Made by a program: the position numbers and the translations under genes. From the NCBI RefSeq assembly GCF_001854805.1, contig NZ_MBLO01000091.1:279-55964 (forward strand): a DNA stretch of 55,686 nt. The letters are read 5' to 3'. Source of the DNA: Pseudofrankia coriaricola. Its GTDB lineage: Bacteria > Actinomycetota > Actinomycetes > Frankiales > Frankiaceae. Shown piece after piece: positions 1 through 10,252 of the stretch (position 1 is the first letter of the stretch; every line of letters begins with the position of its first letter). A model generated the notes under the pieces. It did not search any database. It was not told the origin of the DNA and saw nothing but the letters and a program-made list of their open reading frames with translations.

Positions 1-855
<855 letters not shown>

Positions 856-859
<4 letters not shown>

Positions 860-978
860 CGCCACCCCTCCCGAATCCTGTTGCCGGAATGACGATGATG
901 AACCGATCTGGCGTGATCGACCGACCTACAGTAATCGCCAAAGTGGCCGGGACCGGTAGATGCGCGCTCGATTTTCAA
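856..978 (-). CDS. 40-residue upstream ORF (leader peptide) overlapping the sigma factor start
   Basis: A short ORF reads [17 protein letters not shown]... and ends GNRIREGWR. It starts at TTG (978-976), exactly seven bases after a near-perfect AAAGGAGG ribosome binding site (986-993 on the minus strand), which is the strongest Shine-Dalgarno match in this region. Its TGA stop (858-856) shares bases with the TTG start of the sigma gene (859-857), giving a TTGA overlap. I do not recognise the peptide and would not expect it to be a conserved enzyme. The arrangement suggests a leader peptide whose translation delivers ribosomes to the sigma start or controls it. An alternative is that this TTG is a true distal start of a longer leader transcript without function. 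Confidence 0.5.
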
Positions 979-1073
979 GATCGCACCTCCTTTGGTCGGC
1001 CCGCCCTGCCTGATCTGGTCGTTTCGTCGCGCCGGACTGTCGTCGGGCTCACCGTCGCCGCGCATCCAATGTA

Positions 1074-1102
1074 TTGACCAAACTACCGTGATGTAGTATA
1101 GT
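1074..1102 (+). promoter_or_regulatory. Consensus sigma-70-type promoter with a palindrome in its spacer
   Basis: TTGACC (1074-1079), a 17-base spacer and TATAGT (1097-1102) make one of the best vegetative promoter matches in the window, pointing away from the sigma gene. The spacer contains ACTAC-N6-GTAGT (1082-1097), a candidate operator. On the opposite strand the same -10 region reads TATACT, with TTGAGG 15 bases upstream, so divergent transcription towards the sigma gene is possible but its spacing is poor. Confidence 0.55.
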
Positions 1103-1108
1103 GGCGAG

Positions 1109-1460
1109 GTTTCGCCCTCAAGGATACGACACAACTCGCGGTGAGTGGGTAGCGAGGCTGCGGCCCGGTTCGACGAGGCGGTCCTCGCTGTTCCCGGCCC
1201 CCCGGCGGTGACCGGTGGCCGCCCGACGGCGGCGCGGATTCCCGGCGGCTCCCGGAGCGCGTCGACCGGGGAGACGTTCACCCGATCTCCTGCTCGGTGC
1301 CCGGAGAATCTCGCTTCGCACGGGGGCGGGCGCGGGCGCCCGACCGCGGGTCGGTCCCCTGAAACTCCCGGTGGTGGGTGGAACAGCCCAGGCTCCCGGA
1401 TGTCACGCTTCGGCTCGCTCCGATCCTCGCGGGTCGGCATGGCTGACCCGCATACTTTCG
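1109..1460 (+). ncRNA. Candidate untranslated transcript from the consensus promoter
   Basis: Downstream of the 1074-1102 promoter there is no convincing gene: the reading frames are arginine/proline-rich and lack a ribosome binding site. A hairpin at 1429-1451 (GCGGGTC...GACCCGC, with further inner pairs) is followed by a short T-richer stretch and could end a transcript of about 340 nt. I looked for RNase P RNA, tmRNA and SRP RNA signature sequences and did not see them. This is an inference from promoter plus hairpin only. Confidence 0.2.
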
Positions 1461-1893
1461 CACTTGGGCGACGGCTGGACCGGCGGCACGCGGAGACGAC
1501 GGCACAAGGACCCTCCGCCCTGCCTGGCCGGACTCGCCCATAGCGCCCATCTCCTCGCCTGCCGACGTCACCGGGCCCGGCGACGCCGAGTCCCCGACGG
1601 CGGCGTGATCGTTAGGGGAGCGCAGCCATGGTCGCACGATCTCGCCTCCGCCACCACAACCGTCGTCTTTCTCATCGAGTGGTAGGCCGGGGAGTGCCGC
1701 GCGCCGGAACGCCCGGTCCTCGGCAGTTCGGCCGCCCGCCGCGTCGCGTCGCGTCGCGGACCTCGCGGGAACTCCGGGCTCCGCCGAACGGCGGGAACCT
1801 GGTGCCCTGTGCCCCGGTGTTCCCGCTCCGGTGCCCTGGTGCGACGCGGACACGTCGGTGCCGAGGACGACGCTCGTGGGCCTGCTCCGGTTG
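1461..1893. other. Intergenic stretch with no recognised content
   Basis: GC-rich spacer between the candidate transcript and the pseudokinase stop codon. Several long frames exist on both strands but have shadow-like composition. I see no tRNA, repeat copy or clear promoter. Confidence 0.4.
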
Positions 1894-3924
1894 TCAGGCG
1901 GCTGTTACCCGCTGAGAGATGCGCCAGCCGGCCGTGGTGCGGACCAGAGTGACGTCGTGGCGCTCGGGCGCGGCCTGCTCCTTGCGCAGGAGCACCTTGC
2001 CGCTCGCGTCCAGGATCTCGTAGGCGTCCAGCTGGTCGGTGACCCGCAGTACCGCGCGGTCCTGGGTCTGCTCGCGGATCTGGAGGTCCACGACCCGCAA
2101 CGACAGCCCGGAGACGTGGCCACCCTGGCTGGCGACCTGGCGCAGGAGGGCCAGGTCGGCGGCGTAGACCGCGCTGCCGACCTCGTAGACGTCGGCGAGC
2201 GCGGACTCGTTGGCCTGCTCGAAGGCGCGGCCCCTGGCCGCGTCCAGACCGGCGAGCACCGTCTCCCATGCCTTCTCCGGCGGCTGGCTCGCCGTCGCGG
2301 GCGTCGTCGCCGACGGCCTGGGCGCGCTCCCGCTGGCCGAGCTCCCGCCGCCGGGAGTGACCGCGCCGGATACCGGGGCACCCACCTCGTCGTGCGTGCC
2401 GCCGCCCGAGGTGCTCAGCAGCACCGCGGCGACAGCGACCGCGACGAGCCCGACGACCCCCGTCAGCACCAGCACCGGGCGTGACAGCCGGCCGCGCCCG
2501 CGCGCCTCCCGGCTGCCCAGCCGGGGCGGTGTGTGGGCCCGGTTCCGGCCCGCGGTGCCCGCGCGCCCGTCCGGCCGGGCGCCTCCCACCCGCGCGCCCG
2601 ACCGGATGTCCGGCCCCGCCGCGGTGCCAGGACCGCCGCCGCGTGGCGCCGTCGCGGGACCTCGCCCGGCGCCGGGAGTCGAACCGTCCGTGGGGCGGCC
2701 GCCGGGGAACGGCCGGGGGGCGCGGCCGCGCGGGCGTCCCTCGCGGATCGGGGGTGCCGACCCGGGAGGCCTGGGGTGCCTAGGGCCTGGCGGTTCCGGC
2801 CGGGGCAGTATCGGCAGGACGTCGACCTCCGGGTCGACGACGGCCCCCTCGACGACCGTGCCGTCGGCCGCGGGCTCGTCGTCCATGACGGATGGGCCGA
2901 TGATGACGGCGTCGACGACGTCGTCGTCTTCGCCTCCAGTGCCGGTGCCGAACGTCTCGTGGACGGCGCCGCCGCCGTACCTGTCGTATCCGTCGTCCTC
3001 GTCCTCGTCCTCGTCCTGCCCGCCCTCTCGGCCTGGGTCGCCCGGCTCTGCCTCGGTGGCGGGCGCCTGGGCGTCATCTGTGGCCAGGACGCCGTCGCCG
3101 CCCCGGGGACGGAGCTCCTCGTCGGGAGGCGGCACCGGTGGCGGGGGGTCAATCATCTGGACGGGGGCCGGGCGGGCGCTGTGCGCGAGCGCCGAGGCGA
3201 GCTCCGCCGCGGTGGGCCGTCTGGCCGGGTCGGGCACCAGGGCGGTCGCCACGGCGACCGCCACCGCCGCGGCATCCGGCCCGGTCGCCCGCGCCATCGT
3301 GTCGAGCAACAGGTCCGCGAGGTCGTACACGTCGCCCGCCGCCGTCGGCGCGGGCCCGCCGGCCGCGAGCGCGCGCAGCGCCGCGACGCCGATCCCGGCG
3401 AGCTGGGGCCGGCCGTTCGGCTCCAGCAGGATGTCGGCCGGAGTGAGCGTGCCGTGCGCGAGGCCGGCCTCGTGCGTGGCCGCCAGCGCCTGCGCGAGCG
3501 GCAGGCCGACCGTGACGACCTCGCCCGGCTCCAGCCGGTCACGTGCGGCGAGCAGCCTGCGCAGGCTCACGGCCTCCGGTACCCGAGCCATCACCACCGC
3601 GAGGCCGTCGTCGACCTCCTCCACCGCGAGTACCGGCACCAGGTGGGCATGACTCAGCTGGATGAGACGCCGCCCCGCGGAGGCGGCCCGGCCGCGCCTG
3701 ACAGGGTCGGCCGGCAGCCGGATCAGCCGGACCACGCACGGGGTGGCGTCGTCGTCGAGTGTCGCGGCCCAGACCTCGCCGGTACCCGCGTCGCCCGGCC
3801 ATCCGCCGAGCGTCACCCCTGGCACCGTCGGCGGCGCGGGCGTCTCCGCCCCGCCCGGCGGCCCCAGCTCGTCCGGGCCGTCGGGCGGGGGAGGTTCTGG
3901 CCCATAACCGTGGGTCGACGTCAC
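1894..3924 (-). CDS. Membrane-anchored serine/threonine pseudokinase-like protein
   Basis: The N-terminal ~270 residues have a protein-kinase fold pattern but lack the catalytic residues. The VAxK-like strand reads CVVRLIRL, with no Lys. The HRD loop is AHGTLTPADILL, with His kept and Asp lost. The DFG position reads LAGIG. The C-lobe signatures DVYDLADLLLDT and DPARRPTAAELASAL are preserved. A long acidic and proline-rich juxtamembrane segment follows, then one membrane helix (VLVLTGVVGLVAVAVAAVLL) and a ~150-residue extracytoplasmic domain ending in WRISQRVTAA. It is probably a scaffold or sensor rather than an active kinase. The start is uncertain: GTG at 3924 is used because the protein becomes typically Pro-rich there, but ATG 3996 and GTG 4047 are in frame and none has a good ribosome binding site. 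It lies upstream of the sigma gene in the same direction, separated by about 0.9 kb. Confidence 0.75.
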   Translation of the reverse strand: MTSTHGYGPEPPPPDGPDELGPPGGAETPAPPTVPGVTLGGWPGDAGTGEVWAATLDDDATPCVVRLIRLPADPVRRGRAASAGRRLIQLSHAHLVPVLAVEEVDDGLAVVMARVPEAVSLRRLLAARDRLEPGEVVTVGLPLAQALAATHEAGLAHGTLTPADILLEPNGRPQLAGIGVAALRALAAGGPAPTAAGDVYDLADLLLDTMARATGPDAAAVAVAVATALVPDPARRPTAAELASALAHSARPAPVQMIDPPPPVPPPDEELRPRGGDGVLATDDAQAPATEAEPGDPGREGGQDEDEDEDDGYDRYGGGAVHETFGTGTGGEDDDVVDAVIIGPSVMDDEPAADGTVVEGAVVDPEVDVLPILPRPEPPGPRHPRPPGSAPPIREGRPRGRAPRPFPGGRPTDGSTPGAGRGPATAPRGGGPGTAAGPDIRSGARVGGARPDGRAGTAGRNRAHTPPRLGSREARGRGRLSRPVLVLTGVVGLVAVAVAAVLLSTSGGGTHDEVGAPVSGAVTPGGGSSASGSAPRPSATTPATASQPPEKAWETVLAGLDAARGRAFEQANESALADVYEVGSAVYAADLALLRQVASQGGHVSGLSLRVVDLQIREQTQDRAVLRVTDQLDAYEILDASGKVLLRKEQAAPERHDVTLVRTTAGWRISQRVTAA

Positions 3925-4237
3925 AAACCGCGACGCTGGCCGATTGGGATAGCGATGTCCCGGGTTCCGCGCAAGTTGTGGATAACTTCCTGCCATGCGG
4001 TGCTGATCCCGGCCGCACCGATCGTCGGAGCGGGGCCAGCGCGGCACCTCGGCACCGGCACGTCGGCCTGATCCGCCGCTTGGCCACCCATCACGGACCT
4101 CCTCGCGAACCTCCTGGCTGGCCTGCCGGCGGGCGGCTCGGCTTCGCCGGTCCGGGAGGATCCACGGGAGCCCCGCGGATAGGTTGGGATCGAGGCCGGA
4201 CCGGCCCCAGGTCCCGCCCTAGGACTGGAGCGCAGCG

Positions 4238-4969
4238 GTGAACATCCTCGCGACGAGCGGCGGCTACCGCCCGGACGGGCGCTACGGGGCCCGGATCGGG
4301 CCGCTGATCGAGCATGCGATCGCCCTGTCGGGCGCCGGTGACCGGCCGCGGGTGTGCCTGCTGGAGACCGCGCTCGGCGACGACTCGGCGGCCTACGCCC
4401 GCTGGTACGCGGCGATGTCGCGCGACCGTCCCGACGTGCGGGCCAGCCACCTGGCGCTGTTCCCGATGCCGAACGTGGACGACGTCCGCGCACACCTGCT
4501 CGGCCAGGACGTCATCTGGGTCGGCGGCGGAAGCGTCGCGAACCTGCTCGCGGTGTGGCGCGCGCACGGGCTGCCGGAGATCCTGGCCGAGGCATGGCGG
4601 GCCGGGGTGGTGCTCGCGGGAGTGTCGGCCGGCTCGCTGTGCTGGCATGTCGGCGGCACGACCGACTCCTTCGGCCCCGACCTGCGGCCGGTGACGGGCG
4701 GCCTTGCGCTGCTGCCGTTCAGCAACACCCCGCACTACGACTCCGAGGCCGCCCGGCGCCCGCTCTACCAGAAGCTCGTCGGCGACGGCGTGCTGCCCGC
4801 GGGCTGGGCCACCGACGACGGGGTCGGCCTGCACTTCCGCGGTACGGAGCTCGTCGAGGCGGTCGCCGACCGGCCGAACGCCAAGGCCTGGCGAGTCCAG
4901 CTCGGTGAGGACGGCGCGGTCGTCGAGACGGCCGTCGAGCCCCGGCTGCTACCAGACCCGCACGGCTGA
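4238..4969 (+). CDS. Peptidase S51 (dipeptidase E-like) family protein
   Basis: 243 residues with the peptidase E/cyanophycinase fold: an N-terminal ATSGGY loop, [15 protein letters not shown], and the nucleophile elbow [13 protein letters not shown], whose Ser is the expected catalytic residue. [11 protein letters not shown] supplies the conserved His region, and the later [10 protein letters not shown] segment is also typical of the family. Members hydrolyse Asp-X dipeptides or related substrates in the cytoplasm; the substrate here cannot be read from sequence. Start GTG 4238 has GGAG seven bases upstream. It is divergent from the pseudokinase, and lipB follows 76 bases after the stop in the same direction. 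Confidence 0.85.
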   Translation: MNILATSGGYRPDGRYGARIGPLIEHAIALSGAGDRPRVCLLETALGDDSAAYARWYAAMSRDRPDVRASHLALFPMPNVDDVRAHLLGQDVIWVGGGSVANLLAVWRAHGLPEILAEAWRAGVVLAGVSAGSLCWHVGGTTDSFGPDLRPVTGGLALLPFSNTPHYDSEAARRPLYQKLVGDGVLPAGWATDDGVGLHFRGTELVEAVADRPNAKAWRVQLGEDGAVVETAVEPRLLPDPHG

Positions 4970-5045
4970 GCCTCAGTCCTTCGCCCGCTTCTACTTCTGC
5001 CCCGGCCCGGCGCGAGGGGTCCCGGTGGCAGGTAGGCTCGGGCGG

Positions 5046-5732
5046 GTGGATGTCCTGCGGTTGTCCGTAGTGCCGTATGTCGAGGCGTGGGATCTGCAGC
5101 GTGACCTGGCGGCGAGGCGGGCCGCGGGGGACGCGCCGGACACGCTGATCCTGCTGGAACACCCCGACGTCTACACCGCCGGCCGGCGCACCGAGGCCTG
5201 GGAACGCCCGCTCGACGGCACCCCGGTCGTCGACGTCGACCGAGGTGGCAAGATCACTTGGCACGGCCCTGGCCAGCTCGTCGGCTACCCGATCGTGGCG
5301 CTGCCCCGGCCGCTCGACGTGGTCGCCTACGTCAGGGCGCTTGAGGGCGCGATGATCGCCGTGTGCGCCGGGTTCGGCGTGCCGACCCATCGGGTTGAGG
5401 GGCGATCGGGCGTCTGGACGATGGACGACCAGCGAAAGCTGGGCGCCATCGGCATCCGGGTGCGCAAGGGCGTCACCTACCACGGCTTCGCGCTGAACTG
5501 CTGCCCCGACCTGGAGGCCTTCAGCCGGATCATCGCCTGCGGGATCACCGATGCGAGCGCCGGCAGCCTCACCGGTGAGCTGGGCCGGACCGTGACGGTC
5601 GCCGAGGCCCGACCGGTCGTCGAGCACCACATGCTCCATCACCTCAGCCACCTCCTCACCGGCGGTCGCCCGTCCGACGGGGACGGCGCGGTCCTGGCGG
5701 CGCACGAGCCGACGGCGGCGGTGTCCGCATGA
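5046..5732 (+). CDS. lipB: Octanoyl-[acyl carrier protein]:protein octanoyltransferase LipB
   Basis: Transfers octanoate from acyl carrier protein to the lipoyl domains of 2-oxoacid dehydrogenases and GcvH, the first step of lipoate synthesis. 228 residues. Diagnostic motifs are [31 protein letters not shown], the lysine-containing [26 protein letters not shown] and IIACGI, whose Cys corresponds to the catalytic thiol (the family usually has IIPCGI, so Pro is Ala here). Start GTG 5046 fits the conserved beginning [11 protein letters not shown]; the open frame upstream is not homologous and the ribosome site is weak. The stop overlaps the lipA start by four bases (ATGA), so the two are co-translated. 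Confidence 0.96.
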   Translation: MDVLRLSVVPYVEAWDLQRDLAARRAAGDAPDTLILLEHPDVYTAGRRTEAWERPLDGTPVVDVDRGGKITWHGPGQLVGYPIVALPRPLDVVAYVRALEGAMIAVCAGFGVPTHRVEGRSGVWTMDDQRKLGAIGIRVRKGVTYHGFALNCCPDLEAFSRIIACGITDASAGSLTGELGRTVTVAEARPVVEHHMLHHLSHLLTGGRPSDGDGAVLAAHEPTAAVSA

Positions 5733-6688
5733 GCGCGGTGGCGCCGGAGGGGCGCCCGCTGCTGCGGCTGGAGGCGCGCAACGCGGCGACGCCGATCGAG
5801 CGCAAGCCGCCGTGGATCCGCACCCGGCTGCGCACCGGGCCGCAGTACTCCGACATCAAGAACCTGGTCCGCGCCGAAGGCCTGCACACGGTGTGCGAGG
5901 AGGCCGGCTGTCCCAACATCTACGAGTGCTGGGAGGACCGGGAGGCGACGTTCCTCATCGGCGGTGATGTCTGCACCCGCCGGTGCGACTTCTGCCAGAT
6001 CGACACCGGCCGGCCGGCCCCGCTCGACCGGGACGAGCCCCGCCGGGTCGCCGAGTCGGTGCGCACGATGGGCCTGCGCTACGCGACCATCACCGGTGTC
6101 GCCCGCGACGACCTGCCCGACGGCGGCTCCTGGCTGTACGCGGAGACGGTCCGCGCCGTGCACGAGATGTCTCCCGGTACCGGGGTCGAGGTGCTCATCC
6201 CCGACTTCGGCGGCCGTCCCGAGCAGCTGGCCGAGGTGTTCGGCGCCGTCCCAGAGGTGCTGGCGCACAACGTCGAGACCGTTCCCCGGATCTTCAAGCG
6301 GATCCGGCCGGCGTTCCGCTACGAGCGCTCGCTGGAGGTCATCGGCGCCGCCCGCGCGGCGGGGCTGGTGACGAAGTCGAACCTGATCCTCGGGCTCGGC
6401 GAGACCGACGACGAGATCGAGACGGCGATGGCCGACCTGGTCGCCGCCGGCTGCGACCTGCTGACCGTCACCCAGTACCTGCGGCCCACCCCGCGTCACC
6501 ATCCGGTGGAGCGCTGGGTCAGGCCGGAGGAGTTCGTCGCGTGGGCGCGGCGAGGCGAGGAGCTGGGCTTCGCCGGTGTGCTCGCCGGTCCGCTCGTCCG
6601 CTCGTCCTACCGCGCCGGCCGCCTCTACCAGCAGGCGATCGCGGCCCGCCGCCAGTCTCCGGACGCGATGACCGCCCCGACCGCCTGA
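5729..6688 (+). CDS. lipA: Lipoyl synthase LipA (radical SAM)
   Basis: Radical-SAM enzyme inserting two sulfurs into the protein-bound octanoyl chain. 319 residues. The auxiliary cluster that is consumed as sulfur donor is bound by [12 protein letters not shown] (Cys 56, 61, 67). The radical SAM cluster motif is CTRRCDFC (Cys 82, 86, 89). [33 protein letters not shown] and the C-terminal RSSYRAG, which contributes the serine ligand of the auxiliary cluster, are all present. It is translationally coupled to lipB (ATGA). Its product modifies the E2 protein encoded just downstream on the opposite strand. A 12-bp hairpin follows the stop immediately. Confidence 0.97.
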   Translation: MSAVAPEGRPLLRLEARNAATPIERKPPWIRTRLRTGPQYSDIKNLVRAEGLHTVCEEAGCPNIYECWEDREATFLIGGDVCTRRCDFCQIDTGRPAPLDRDEPRRVAESVRTMGLRYATITGVARDDLPDGGSWLYAETVRAVHEMSPGTGVEVLIPDFGGRPEQLAEVFGAVPEVLAHNVETVPRIFKRIRPAFRYERSLEVIGAARAAGLVTKSNLILGLGETDDEIETAMADLVAAGCDLLTVTQYLRPTPRHHPVERWVRPEEFVAWARRGEELGFAGVLAGPLVRSSYRAGRLYQQAIAARRQSPDAMTAPTA

Positions 6689-6693
6689 GCACC

Positions 6694-6721
6694 GCCCGCG
6701 TATCCAGTCGGATACGCGGGC
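6694..6721 (+). terminator. Hairpin terminator after lipA
   Basis: Perfect 12-bp stem (GCCCGCGTATCC and its complement) with a four-base AGTC loop, starting six bases after the lipA stop. There is no T-tract, as is common in high-GC actinobacteria. Confidence 0.75.
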
Positions 6722-6725
6722 CCCG

Positions 6726-6915
6726 CAGACATCCCATGGGCTCGGATGTCCAGCCACAGCTGGTGACGGCGCATTGGCGCAGTACCTACCCAGCCACCTC
6801 GTCAGCCCGGTCCCAGCTCTACCACCGCCATCTGCCAGGGCCCGGTACCACGCGGGGAGGGCGCTCAGCGCCCGACACGGGGCGAGCGCGTCCAGCGTCT
6901 CGCCCCGATGGGCGG
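6726..6915 (-). repeat. Dispersed repeat family A, copy 1
   Basis: About 190 bp that is roughly 95% identical, as an inverted copy, to 10252-10441. Landmarks in the family orientation are TGTCGGGCGC..GCGCCCTCC, GGTTCCGGGC (GGTACCGGGC here), GGCGGTGG, GCGCCAATGCGCCGTCAC and GCTGTGGCTGG. Both copies lie outside genes and flank sucB-lpdA. No ORF or terminal transposase signal is visible. Confidence 0.85.
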
Positions 6916-6938
6916 CCCGCGCGGTGCGCGGGCCGCCC
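6910..6938 (-). terminator. Hairpin terminator after sucB
   Basis: Perfect 13-bp stem (GGGCGGCCCGCGC and its complement) with a three-base loop, a few bases beyond the sucB stop codon in the reading direction of sucB. Confidence 0.7.
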
Positions 6939-6950
6939 TCGTACCCGGTG

Positions 6951-8381
6951 CTAGAGGCCGAGCTCGGCCTCGAAGGCGCCCTCTTCCAGGCGGGTCTTGA
7001 TCGTGTTGAGGAAGCGGGCCGCGTCGGCGCCGTCGACGACCCGGTGGTCGTAGGTCAGCGACAGGTAGACCGTCGAGCGAACGGCGATCACCTCGCCGAG
7101 GTTCGGGTCCTCGATGACGGCCGGGCGCTTGACGACGGCGCCGGTGCCGAGGATGCCGACCTGCGGCTGGTTGATGATCGGCGTGTCGATCAGCGCGCCC
7201 CGGCTGCCGGTGTTGGTCAGCGTGAAGGTGCCGCCGCCCAGCTCGTCGGGCGAGACCTGGTTCGCCCGGGTCCGCTTCGCCAGGTCGTCGATCTTGCGGG
7301 CCATGCCGGCGAGGTTCAGGTCGCCGGCACTGTGGATCACGGGCACGAGGAGGCCGCGATCGCTGTCCACCGCGATGCCCAGGTGCTCGACGTCGTAGTA
7401 GGTGATCGTGCCGGCCTCGGTGTCGACGCTGGAGTTGAGCACCGGGTGCTCGCGCAGCGCCTCACAGGCGGCCACCGCGAAGAACGGCAGGAACGACAGC
7501 TTCACACCCTCGCGGGCCACGAACGCGTCCTTCGCCTGCGCCCGCAGCCGGGCGATCTTCGTGACGTCGGCTTCGACGATCGTGGTCAACTGGGCGCTGA
7601 CCTGCAGCGACTCCACCATGCGGCGGGCGATGACCGAGCGCAACCGGGACAGTTTCTCGGTCTTGCCCCGCAGCGCCGGCACCGGGGCGGGGGGGGCGGC
7701 CGGGCGGGTGGGCGCGGGAGCGGGCACGGCGGCGGCGGTCGGAGCCGGGGCAGCCGGGGCCGGGGCGGCAGTGGGAGCCGGCGCGGGTGCTTCGGCCGGC
7801 GCGGGTGCCGCCGAGCGGGCGGCGTCCAGGATGTCCTGCTTGCTGATGCGGCCGCCGGGGCCTGAGCCGGTGACCGACCCCAGGTCGACGCCCAGCTCGC
7901 CGGCCATCTTGCGCACCAGCGGGGTGACGTAGCGCGCCTCGCCGTTGGCGGAGGGAGCCGGGGCGACGGCGACCGGGGAGGGAACCGGCGGGGGCGTCGG
8001 CGCGGCCGGCGCCGGCGCCGGCGGCGGGGTAGCGGCGACAGGAGCTGGTGCCGGCGGGGGCGTCGGTGCCGGCGGGGGCGGGGGCGGGGGAGCCGGAGCG
8101 GGCTCGGGCGCGGCGGCCGCGGCCGGGGCCGCGGCCCCGCCGGCGCCGTCCTCGATCACCGCGAGCTCGACGCCGACCTCGACGGTCTCGTCCTCGGCGA
8201 CCTTGATCGAGGCGAGCACGCCGGAGGCCGGCGCCGGGATCTCGGTGTCGACCTTGTCAGTGCTGACCTCGAGGAGGGGCTCGTCGGCCTCGACGCGCTC
8301 ACCCTCCTGCTTGAGCCACCGGGTGACCGTGCCCTCGGACACGCTCTCGCCCAGGCGGGGCATCGTGACGGATACAGACAT
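6951..8381 (-). CDS. sucB: 2-oxoacid dehydrogenase E2, dihydrolipoamide acyltransferase
   Basis: Core acyltransferase of a pyruvate or 2-oxoglutarate dehydrogenase complex. 476 residues. One N-terminal lipoyl domain (residues 3-77; [17 protein letters not shown] with the lipoylated Lys at 43) is followed by a very long Ala/Pro linker and a peripheral subunit-binding domain ([16 protein letters not shown]...[12 protein letters not shown]). A second Ala/Pro linker leads to the catalytic domain ending in [15 protein letters not shown], with the active-site His near 446 and Asp at 450. Many family members have two or three lipoyl domains; only one is present here. Start ATG 8381 has AAGGAG upstream. 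In actinobacteria this syntenic gene is usually called sucB or dlaT, and the same E2 may serve pyruvate dehydrogenase, so the substrate assignment is uncertain. Confidence 0.93.
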   Translation of the reverse strand: MSVSVTMPRLGESVSEGTVTRWLKQEGERVEADEPLLEVSTDKVDTEIPAPASGVLASIKVAEDETVEVGVELAVIEDGAGGAAAPAAAAAPEPAPAPPPPPPPAPTPPPAPAPVAATPPPAPAPAAPTPPPVPSPVAVAPAPSANGEARYVTPLVRKMAGELGVDLGSVTGSGPGGRISKQDILDAARSAAPAPAEAPAPAPTAAPAPAAPAPTAAAVPAPAPTRPAAPPAPVPALRGKTEKLSRLRSVIARRMVESLQVSAQLTTIVEADVTKIARLRAQAKDAFVAREGVKLSFLPFFAVAACEALREHPVLNSSVDTEAGTITYYDVEHLGIAVDSDRGLLVPVIHSAGDLNLAGMARKIDDLAKRTRANQVSPDELGGGTFTLTNTGSRGALIDTPIINQPQVGILGTGAVVKRPAVIEDPNLGEVIAVRSTVYLSLTYDHRVVDGADAARFLNTIKTRLEEGAFEAELGL

Positions 8382-8675
8382 TGCTGCGGGACTCCTTCAT
8401 GGTGCCCGTGGGGCGCCCCGCCACCGCGCCGCCCGGCCGGCGTCTCGACATCGCCCCGCTCGCCTGCCGCCGGACCGAGCGTGCGGTGGCAGGCGGGCAG
8501 ACGGGCGGCATGATGCCGCGACGCCGGGCGGGCGTCCACGGGGCGGCGATACGCCTAGCGGGACGCGTGCCGGCACTGGCCGAGGCCAGGTGCCGTGCCT
8601 GGCGAGTTGCGGTGCGGTGCGGTGCGGCGGGTCGCCGGGGTCTCGCGTGAGCGGGGATGCACCCGGCGCCAGCCG
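8382..8675. other. Spacer between lpdA and sucB with a five-base tandem repeat
   Basis: 294 bp between two genes of the same direction, without a convincing ORF. It contains a run of GCGGT units at about 8608-8628. The length leaves room for a separate sucB promoter, but none is clear. Confidence 0.4.
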
Positions 8676-10064
8676 TCAGTCGTGCAGGTGCAGCGGCTTG
8701 CCGGCCAGGGCGAGGTGGGCCTCGCCGAGTGCCTCCGACATGGTGGGGTGTGGGTGGATCAGCTGGGCGACGTCCGCCGGGTACGCCTCCCAGTTCGTGA
8801 TCAGCTGCGCCTCGGCGATCAGCTCGCCAACCCGGTCACCGACCATGTGCACGCCGACCACCGGCCCGTCCTTGACGGCGATGACCGTGACCGCGCCGGA
8901 AGTCTTCAGAATCTGGGACTTCCCGTTGCCCGCGAGGTTGTAGGTCACGGAGGTGACCGCGTCCGCGCCGAACCGCTCCTTCGCGACCGCGAGCGTCACG
9001 CCGACCGAGGCCACCTCCGGGGAGGAGTACGTGACCCGGGGGACGTTGTCGTAGTCGATCGGCACCGGGTTCAGCCCGGCGAGCTGCTCGGCTACGAAGA
9101 TGCCCTCGGCGAAGCCGACGTGCGCGAGCTGCAGGCCCGGCCGCAGGTCGCCGATCGCCGAGATCGTCGGGATGTTGGTCCGCAGGTCGCGGTCGACGAG
9201 CACGAAGCCACGCTCGATCGCGACGCCGACCTCGTCGTAGCCGAGGCCCTCGGAGACCGGGCCGCGGCCGACCGCGACGAGCAGCAGCTCGGCGTCCAGC
9301 GTCGAGCCGTCCTCGAGCGAGACCGTGACGCCGTGGTCGGTGGTCTTCACCCCGGAGAAACGGGTCTTCAGCTTGAACTTGATGCCACGGCGACGGAAGC
9401 CGCGCTCCAGCAGCTTCGAGCTGGACTCGTCCTCCAGCGGCACCAGGTGCGGCAGGGCCTCGACGATCGTGACGTCGGCGCCGTAGGAGCGCCACACCGA
9501 CGCGAACTCGCAGCCGATGACGCCGCCGCCGAGCACGACGACCGAACCGGGCACCCGGTCCAGCTCCAGCGCGTCCTCGCTGGTGATGACCTTCTCGTGG
9601 TCGATCTCCAGGCCAGGAAGGGAGCGCGAGTAGGAACCCGTGGCCAGGATCACGTGCCGGCCCTCGACGACCCGGCCGCCGACGGCGACCGCGGTCGGGG
9701 AGACCAGCCGGCCCTCGCCCGTGACGACCTCGATGCCGCGCGCCTTGATGAGCCCCGTCAGGCCCTTGAACAGGCCGCCGACGACCGACTCCTTATACGC
9801 GTTGACCTTGGCCATGTCGACCCCGTTGAAGGTCGACAGGACGCCGAAGGTCTCGCTCTCGTGGATGTTGTCCACGATCTCCGCCGAGTGCAGCAGCGCC
9901 TTCGTCGGGATGCACCCGCGGTGGAGGCACGTGCCGCCAAGCTTGTCCTTCTCGACCAGGACAACGCTCAGTCCGAGCTCGGCGGCGCGCAGCGCGGCGG
10001 CGTATCCGCCGCTGCCGCCACCGAGGATGACAAGGTCGACGGGACCGGCCGCAGATTCTGCCAC
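8676..10064 (-). CDS. lpdA: Dihydrolipoyl dehydrogenase (E3)
   Basis: FAD-dependent E3 that reoxidises the dihydrolipoyl groups of the E2 component and passes electrons to NAD. 462 residues. FAD-binding GGGSGGYAAALRAAELG is at the N-terminus, the redox disulfide motif GGTCLHRGCIPTKALL has Cys 46 and 51, the NAD-binding GGGVIGCEFASVW is central, and ISAIGDL closes the FAD site. The interface motif HPHPTMSEALGE supplies the catalytic His. Start GTG 10064 has GAAGGGG upstream. Next to the lipoyl synthesis genes and E2, it completes the lipoyl-dependent part of a 2-oxoacid dehydrogenase; no E1 gene is in the window. Confidence 0.96.
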   Translation of the reverse strand: MAESAAGPVDLVILGGGSGGYAAALRAAELGLSVVLVEKDKLGGTCLHRGCIPTKALLHSAEIVDNIHESETFGVLSTFNGVDMAKVNAYKESVVGGLFKGLTGLIKARGIEVVTGEGRLVSPTAVAVGGRVVEGRHVILATGSYSRSLPGLEIDHEKVITSEDALELDRVPGSVVVLGGGVIGCEFASVWRSYGADVTIVEALPHLVPLEDESSSKLLERGFRRRGIKFKLKTRFSGVKTTDHGVTVSLEDGSTLDAELLLVAVGRGPVSEGLGYDEVGVAIERGFVLVDRDLRTNIPTISAIGDLRPGLQLAHVGFAEGIFVAEQLAGLNPVPIDYDNVPRVTYSSPEVASVGVTLAVAKERFGADAVTSVTYNLAGNGKSQILKTSGAVTVIAVKDGPVVGVHMVGDRVGELIAEAQLITNWEAYPADVAQLIHPHPTMSEALGEAHLALAGKPLHLHD

Positions 10065-10214
10065 GCCAAGGGCCCCTTCTCGTTACTCGTAGCCAGCAGG
10101 GCCGCGCGGGCCGCGATCATGTTGATCCGCGTGCCCTGCCACCCCTGCGGGACCGCCGATGGTCCCGGCTGCCCAGTCTTTCACGGCATGGCCACCCGTC
10201 GGGCAGGTTGTGGC

Positions 10215-10252
10215 GGTCGGCGATAAGGATGCTTGCGCATCCATCGCCGACC
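10215..10252 (-). terminator. Long hairpin between gcvT and lpdA
   Basis: GGTCGGCGAT pairs with ATCGCCGACC, and inside it GGATGC pairs with GCATCC around a TTGC loop with a small AA bulge: 16 base pairs in all. Probable transcription terminator for gcvT; it abuts repeat copy A2. Confidence 0.55.

Noticed and set aside
1145-1543. 132-codon plus-strand ORF after the consensus promoter
   Set aside because: No ribosome binding site, Arg/Pro/Gly composition as in shadow frames, no recognisable motif. I prefer an untranslated transcript or nothing.
2210-4071. Long plus-strand frames (480 and 512 codons) opposite the pseudokinase
   Set aside because: Ser/Thr/Arg-biased shadows; the minus-strand kinase fold and membrane helix explain the region.
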